Below are positions 5,724 to 8,595 of a stretch of 8,595 nt of DNA, in pieces. This DNA comes from Planctomycetota bacterium. GTDB lineage: Bacteria; Planctomycetota; UBA8742; SKZP01. The first letter of the stretch is position 1. Each line of letters opens with the position of its first letter. The stretch lies in contig SKZP01000331.1 of the NCBI GenBank assembly GCA_007127275.1, positions 1 through 8,595 on the forward strand. The letters are read 5' to 3'. A program made the position numbers and the translations under genes. The notes under the pieces are model-generated. The model was given only the letters and a program-made list of their open reading frames with translations, was not told the DNA's origin and searched no databases.

Positions 5724-6671
5724 CTACTCAAACTCTCGATCCAATGCTGCTTCTTTGGTCTTGCGCTCCTTGGATTCGGTGAGGTCCTCGACCTCGACCG
5801 CCTCGCCGACTTCGTTGCGGATCTTCTCGACGACCTCGTCAATCACCCACTTCGGCGTCGAGGCGCCGGCGAGCAGGCCGAGGTGCGCTTTGCCGCGGAA
5901 CTCGCTGACGTCGAGTTCGCTGGCATCCTCAATCTTCACGACGTGGGTGGCGCCGCACTCGAGGGCGGTTTTCTTCAGCTTCTCCGTGTTCGAGCTTTCC
6001 TTGCCGCCGACGACAATGATTGCGTCGGTCACCTCGGCGAGCCACTTCGTTTCCTCCTGGCGCTCCGTGGTGACGAAGCAGATGGTGTTTTTGAACTCGA
6101 CCTCGACGACGCCGCCGAAGCGTTGTTTCAACGCCTCGACGACCTGCTCGACGAACTCGATCATGTGCGTGCTCTGGCAGACCACGCCAATGGGTTTGCC
6201 GTTGGGCTCGACCTTTTCAATGTCCGCGAGACTCTCGACCACACTCCACTCGCCGTCCGGCACGTAACCGGTGATGGAGATGATCTCCGGGTGCTTGGCG
6301 GAGCCGACAATCACGACGTGGTAGCCGCGCTTGTAAAACTTCTCGGCGCGCACCTGGATGACGCGAACGAGCGGGCAGGTCAGGTCGAGCACCTCGACGC
6401 CACGCGCTTCCATCTCCTGGACCACCTGCGGCTTGACGCCGTGGGTGCGCACGGCAACCCGCGTGTCGGTGCCGACCGACTCGGCGTCGTCGGTATAGCC
6501 AATTTGATGGTCTTCTTCGAGGCGCTCTATGGTTTGCGGGTTATGAATGAGCGGGCCGAGGGTGACAATGGGCTTGTCGTTGCTCTCGTCGGCGGCCGCC
6601 TCGAGCAATTTCTTGTAGGAGCGCTTCACGCCCCAGCAATACCCGGCATGCTTGCCAATGGTGATTTTCAT
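5724..6671 (-). CDS. ispH: 4-hydroxy-3-methylbut-2-enyl diphosphate reductase (IspH/LytB)
   Basis: IspH is the last enzyme of the MEP isoprenoid pathway. It reductively dehydrates HMBPP to IPP and DMAPP on a [4Fe-4S] cluster in the cytoplasm. The 315-residue protein begins MKITIGKHAGYCWGVKR with cluster Cys12. Cys99 (LTCPLV) and Cys198 (NTICFVTTERQ) complete the three cluster ligands. Substrate residues are all present: His43 (GPLIHN), His77 (THGV), His127 with Glu129 (KHPEI), Thr168 (CQST), the SSN motif at 226-228 and Ser271 (GASTPKW). Length is family-typical, with a short charged C-terminal tail. The ATG at 6671 is chosen because it puts Cys12 at the same number as in E. coli; an upstream GTG at 6746 would add 25 unrelated residues. 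No other isoprenoid gene is nearby. It is transcribed away from the second kinase, from a candidate promoter at 6756-6784, and has copy B of the 46-base repeat upstream. Confidence 0.97.
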   Translation of the reverse strand: MKITIGKHAGYCWGVKRSYKKLLEAAADESNDKPIVTLGPLIHNPQTIERLEEDHQIGYTDDAESVGTDTRVAVRTHGVKPQVVQEMEARGVEVLDLTCPLVRVIQVRAEKFYKRGYHVVIVGSAKHPEIISITGYVPDGEWSVVESLADIEKVEPNGKPIGVVCQSTHMIEFVEQVVEALKQRFGGVVEVEFKNTICFVTTERQEETKWLAEVTDAIIVVGGKESSNTEKLKKTALECGATHVVKIEDASELDVSEFRGKAHLGLLAGASTPKWVIDEVVEKIRNEVGEAVEVEDLTESKERKTKEAALDREFE

Positions 6672-6755
6672 GTCTCGCACTCGTCCGTTCGGAACCGCCG
6701 CGCGAACGCGACCGAGCGAGGCGCGCGCCCCCTGCGGCGCACGCACTCATGCGGT

Positions 6756-6784
6756 AGTAGAACACGCCACCGAAACCGAGACAA
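6756..6784 (-). promoter_or_regulatory. Candidate sigma70-type promoter of ispH
   Basis: On the minus strand TTGTCT (6784-6779) and TCTACT (6761-6756) are separated by 17 bases, each matching four of six consensus positions. This would place the transcript start near 6749, giving a leader of about 78 bases before the ATG at 6671. The hexamers are moderate, but spacing and position are good. Confidence 0.4.
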
Positions 6785-6804
6785 GCACCGCGCGACGGGC
6801 GCAA

Positions 6805-6850
6805 CCGGCTCTTGTTGCAGCAAAAATGGATGGACGGAACCACCTACGTA
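6805..6850 (-). repeat. 46-base repeat, copy B, upstream of ispH
   Basis: This is the partner of 4111-4156 (37/46 identical, no gaps, same strand). Copy B ends 133 bases before the ispH ATG and 20 bases upstream of the candidate -35 box. It contains a near-palindrome TTGTTGCAGCAA (6812-6823), not preserved in copy A, and ends in TACGTA, part of a perfect CCTACGTAGG palindrome here. Confidence 0.7.
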
Positions 6851-7044
6851 GGGCGAACCTCCGTGCCTCCCTACCCGGCCCGCGGGCGGAGTGCGACGGC
6901 GCGCATTCATGTCGCGTTCGGGCCGGCTGCTGACGTTTCCCGGTTGGGGGGATGCGCAGCCCGAGCGTGGAAACTTGTCCTGCAAGCGTATCGTTTGCGC
7001 TCAATGCCTATCTGATCGACTTGACCCCGAACCGCGTCACGCTG

Positions 7045-7074
7045 TTGACCCCTTCCGTGGCCCGTGCCTATACT
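7045..7074 (+). promoter_or_regulatory. Sigma70-type promoter of the second kinase
   Basis: TTGACC (7045-7050) and TATACT (7069-7074) each match five of six consensus positions and are separated by 18 bases. The transcript should start near 7081 and carry a leader of about 130 bases. A second TTGACCCC at 7021-7028 repeats the -35 sequence 24 bases upstream without a matching -10. A possible GTG start at 7064 lies between the two boxes, which argues against that longer reading frame. Confidence 0.7.
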
Positions 7075-7198
7075 GCCCGGGCGTCGTGCAGCTTTCGCCT
7101 TGTATTCGCCGGTCGCTCATAGCCGTTCGCTCGACTCACGTGCTGGTTTCGTGGCAGCGACGCCCACCCCTCCCGCCGACCGTTTCGACTTGTTTCGC

Positions 7199-7203
7199 AG
7201 GAG
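7199..7203 (+). promoter_or_regulatory. Ribosome binding site deciding the second kinase start
   Basis: AGGAG ends ten bases before the ATG at 7214. It is the clearest Shine-Dalgarno sequence in the window and fixes the start at MGKTDEAK rather than at upstream in-frame codons. Confidence 0.75.
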
Positions 7204-7213
7204 CTGCGACGTC

Positions 7214-8545
7214 ATGGGCAAGACCGACGAAGCCAAGCTCGACGGGTTGACCTTCTCGTCGACCTCGATCTACCGCATTCTGCAAGAACTCGGTCGCGGC
7301 GGCATGGGAATTGTCTACCTCGCCGAGAAGAACTGCGAAGGCGTGATCGACCACGTCGTGCTCAAGACGCTGCGCAGCATCAACGAAGAACAAATTGAAC
7401 GGCTGCGCAACGAAGCGAACATTGCGACCATTCTGCGCCACGAAAACATTGTCAAGACCTACGGGCTCGAGGCGATGCCGTTGCATCTCTTGCCCCGTGA
7501 AGTCCGCGAGGCGATGCACAGCGTCACCTCCGGGCTGCGACTCAAGGAGCCCAAGGATCCCGAGACCACCCGTGCGGTGAACCGTCCGCGGCTCGAGCCC
7601 GGCCAGGCGAGCAACACCCGTTTCCAGATACCCGCGCCCGAGTCGCCGGACATCGGGGCGATGCGCACGTTGCCGGCCGACGACCACGACAAGATGTATT
7701 GCCTCGCCATGGACTACGTCGAGGGGACCGACCTCGGCCGCCTTTTCCGGGCGCACCTGCGGGCATGGTTGCTGATTCCGCCCATCCTCTCCGCCTTCAT
7801 CATCAGCCGCATCTGTCGCGCCCTCGCGTATGCGCACCAGTACATTGTGCACAGGGACTTGAGTCCCGAGAACATCATGGTCAACAACCACGGCGTTGCC
7901 AAGCTCACCGACTTCGGCATCGCCGTCGCCGCGGGCCAGCAGGCGAACCTCGCCGGCAAGGTGATGTACATGGCCCCCGAGCAGATGCAAGGGGGCACCA
8001 TTGACAAGCGCTCCGACGTATTCGCGCTCGGCTTAGTCGCCTACCAGATTGTCACTGGCATCACGCTTTTCCATCCGCCGCCGGGCAACATCGAGGAGGC
8101 CATCGCCGCGGTCGCCCACCGCATGAAGTCGATGAAAATTCCGCCGCCGCATATTGTGCGCGAGGACGTGCCGGAGATCCTCAGCTCGATCATCATGAAA
8201 ATGCTGCAACTCGACCCCGCGCAGCGCTACCAGGATATGGAAGAGGTCGGCAACGACCTCGAAAAGAAATACCTCTACGCGGCCGGTTTCGGCCCGACGA
8301 ACAACTCGCTGGCCGCATACATCCGCATCTTCGAAAGCGACTTCAAGTTGATGGCGCAGCAGGACCTTCGCCAGCTCACCTTCCTCGAGCGACCGGAGCG
8401 CCCCGGCAAGCTGGCCCTTCGCCGCCTGCTCAGCTACGACAGCTACTCCCGCGTCGGCAAGAACCTGATCAAGGAAACCCAGCGCGGCACACTGATGTTC
8501 AAGATTCTCGAGCAACAAGCGCAGCAAACCCGCGGCTTGGGTTAA
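7214..8545 (+). CDS. Cytosolic Ser/Thr protein kinase with a long insertion in the N-lobe
   Basis: The 443-residue kinase has glycine loop GRGGMG (27-32), ATP-anchoring Lys51 (VVLKTL), helix C Glu67 (RNEANI), catalytic HRDLSPEN (213-220, Asp215 and Asn220), DFG (233-235), APE (254-256), structural Asp268 (RSDVFALG) and Arg338. The usual Lys two residues after the catalytic Asp is Ser here, a variant I recall from myxobacterial-type kinases. About 70 residues (roughly 88-158), rich in Pro and Arg, are inserted between strands four and five, where most kinases have a short turn. The hinge strand follows as MYCLAMDYVEG (161-171). About 95 residues after the domain form an unrecognised C-terminal region without membrane segments or signal peptide. 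The start at 7214 is set by AGGAG and the promoter at 7045-7074. It is divergent from ispH. Likely a cytoplasmic regulatory kinase; substrates and signal are unknown. Confidence 0.93.
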   Translation: MGKTDEAKLDGLTFSSTSIYRILQELGRGGMGIVYLAEKNCEGVIDHVVLKTLRSINEEQIERLRNEANIATILRHENIVKTYGLEAMPLHLLPREVREAMHSVTSGLRLKEPKDPETTRAVNRPRLEPGQASNTRFQIPAPESPDIGAMRTLPADDHDKMYCLAMDYVEGTDLGRLFRAHLRAWLLIPPILSAFIISRICRALAYAHQYIVHRDLSPENIMVNNHGVAKLTDFGIAVAAGQQANLAGKVMYMAPEQMQGGTIDKRSDVFALGLVAYQIVTGITLFHPPPGNIEEAIAAVAHRMKSMKIPPPHIVREDVPEILSSIIMKMLQLDPAQRYQDMEEVGNDLEKKYLYAAGFGPTNNSLAAYIRIFESDFKLMAQQDLRQLTFLERPERPGKLALRRLLSYDSYSRVGKNLIKETQRGTLMFKILEQQAQQTRGLG

Positions 8546-8556
8546 GAAAACGCGAC

Positions 8557-8574
8557 CGCCCCCTGGCAGGGGCG
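8557..8574 (+). terminator. Hairpin after the second kinase, possible transcript end
   Basis: CGCCCC and GGGGCG pair across a six-base loop, 11 bases past the TAA stop. No T-run follows; the sequence instead continues G-rich into another short inverted repeat (AAGCCC/GGGCTT, about 8580-8593) at the window edge. It could be a weak terminator or the start of a dispersed palindromic repeat. Confidence 0.4.
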
Positions 8575-8595
8575 AGGGCGAAGCCCGTGGGCTTG

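Larger units (their letters stand above)
6672..7213. other. 542-base divergent promoter region between ispH and the second kinase
   Basis: No gene is supported in this spacer. From left to right it holds the ispH leader and candidate ispH promoter (6756-6784), copy B of the 46-base repeat (6805-6850), a CCTACGTAGG palindrome (6843-6852), a GCCCGCGGGC palindrome (6878-6887), about 130 bases without any feature I can name, the kinase promoter (7045-7074), and a kinase 5' leader of about 130 bases ending in a good ribosome site. Confidence 0.6.

Noticed and set aside
7064..7213. Extended N-terminus of the second kinase from a GTG at 7064
   Set aside because: The codon lies between the -35 and -10 boxes of the promoter, and the ATG at 7214 has a clear AGGAG.
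1..8595. CRISPR array, phage, transposase, toxin-antitoxin or defence genes
   Set aside because: No regularly spaced repeats, transposase or integrase motifs, or small paired toxin-antitoxin genes were visible on either strand.

Overview
This is a GC-rich bacterial window with six protein genes that I can support. On the + strand are a divergent TrpF-like protein (191-877) and a Ser/Thr protein kinase (7214-8545). On the - strand, read from right to left, are ispH (5724-6671), a second Ser/Thr kinase (4221-5348), a membrane-anchored cyclophilin-like protein (1795-3981) and a small lipoprotein (930-1508). The MEP-pathway enzyme IspH, a lipobox signal peptide, two cytosolic eukaryotic-like kinases and mostly weak Shine-Dalgarno sequences fit a Gram-negative-type bacterium. 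Planctomycetes/PVC relatives or deep uncultured phyla such as Sumerlaeota are possible, but that placement is only an impression from gene style and no marker gene settles it.

Layout. Positions 1-190 hold a strong GC-rich hairpin ahead of the TrpF-like gene. That gene converges on the lipoprotein gene, and a tandem near-duplication with inverted-repeat character (866-913) lies at the junction. The four - strand genes are separated by about 240-375 bases, so they look like four separate transcription units rather than a tight operon. The spacers are rich in secondary structure: a 14-bp hairpin at 1639-1670, an inverted-repeat element with two competing pairings at 5456-5580, and a 9-bp inverted repeat just after ispH. 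ispH and the second kinase are divergent across a 542-base spacer, which holds a convincing sigma70-type promoter for the kinase.

How the genes may work together. I see no recognisable multi-gene system such as a defence island, biosynthetic cluster, phage or CRISPR array. ispH is a housekeeping gene with every catalytic residue intact. The two kinases are cytoplasmic, with all core catalytic motifs present. The TrpF-like and cyclophilin-like proteins keep the signature of their fold families but appear to have lost the residues that define the usual chemistry. The most interesting signal is non-coding: a 46-base sequence, 37/46 identical and without gaps, occurs upstream of both ispH and the cyclophilin-like gene. 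It has the same orientation and nearly the same distance from the start codon in both places (133 and 129 bases), and it sits 20 bases upstream of my best-guess -35 box in both. It may be a shared activator site or a small dispersed element.
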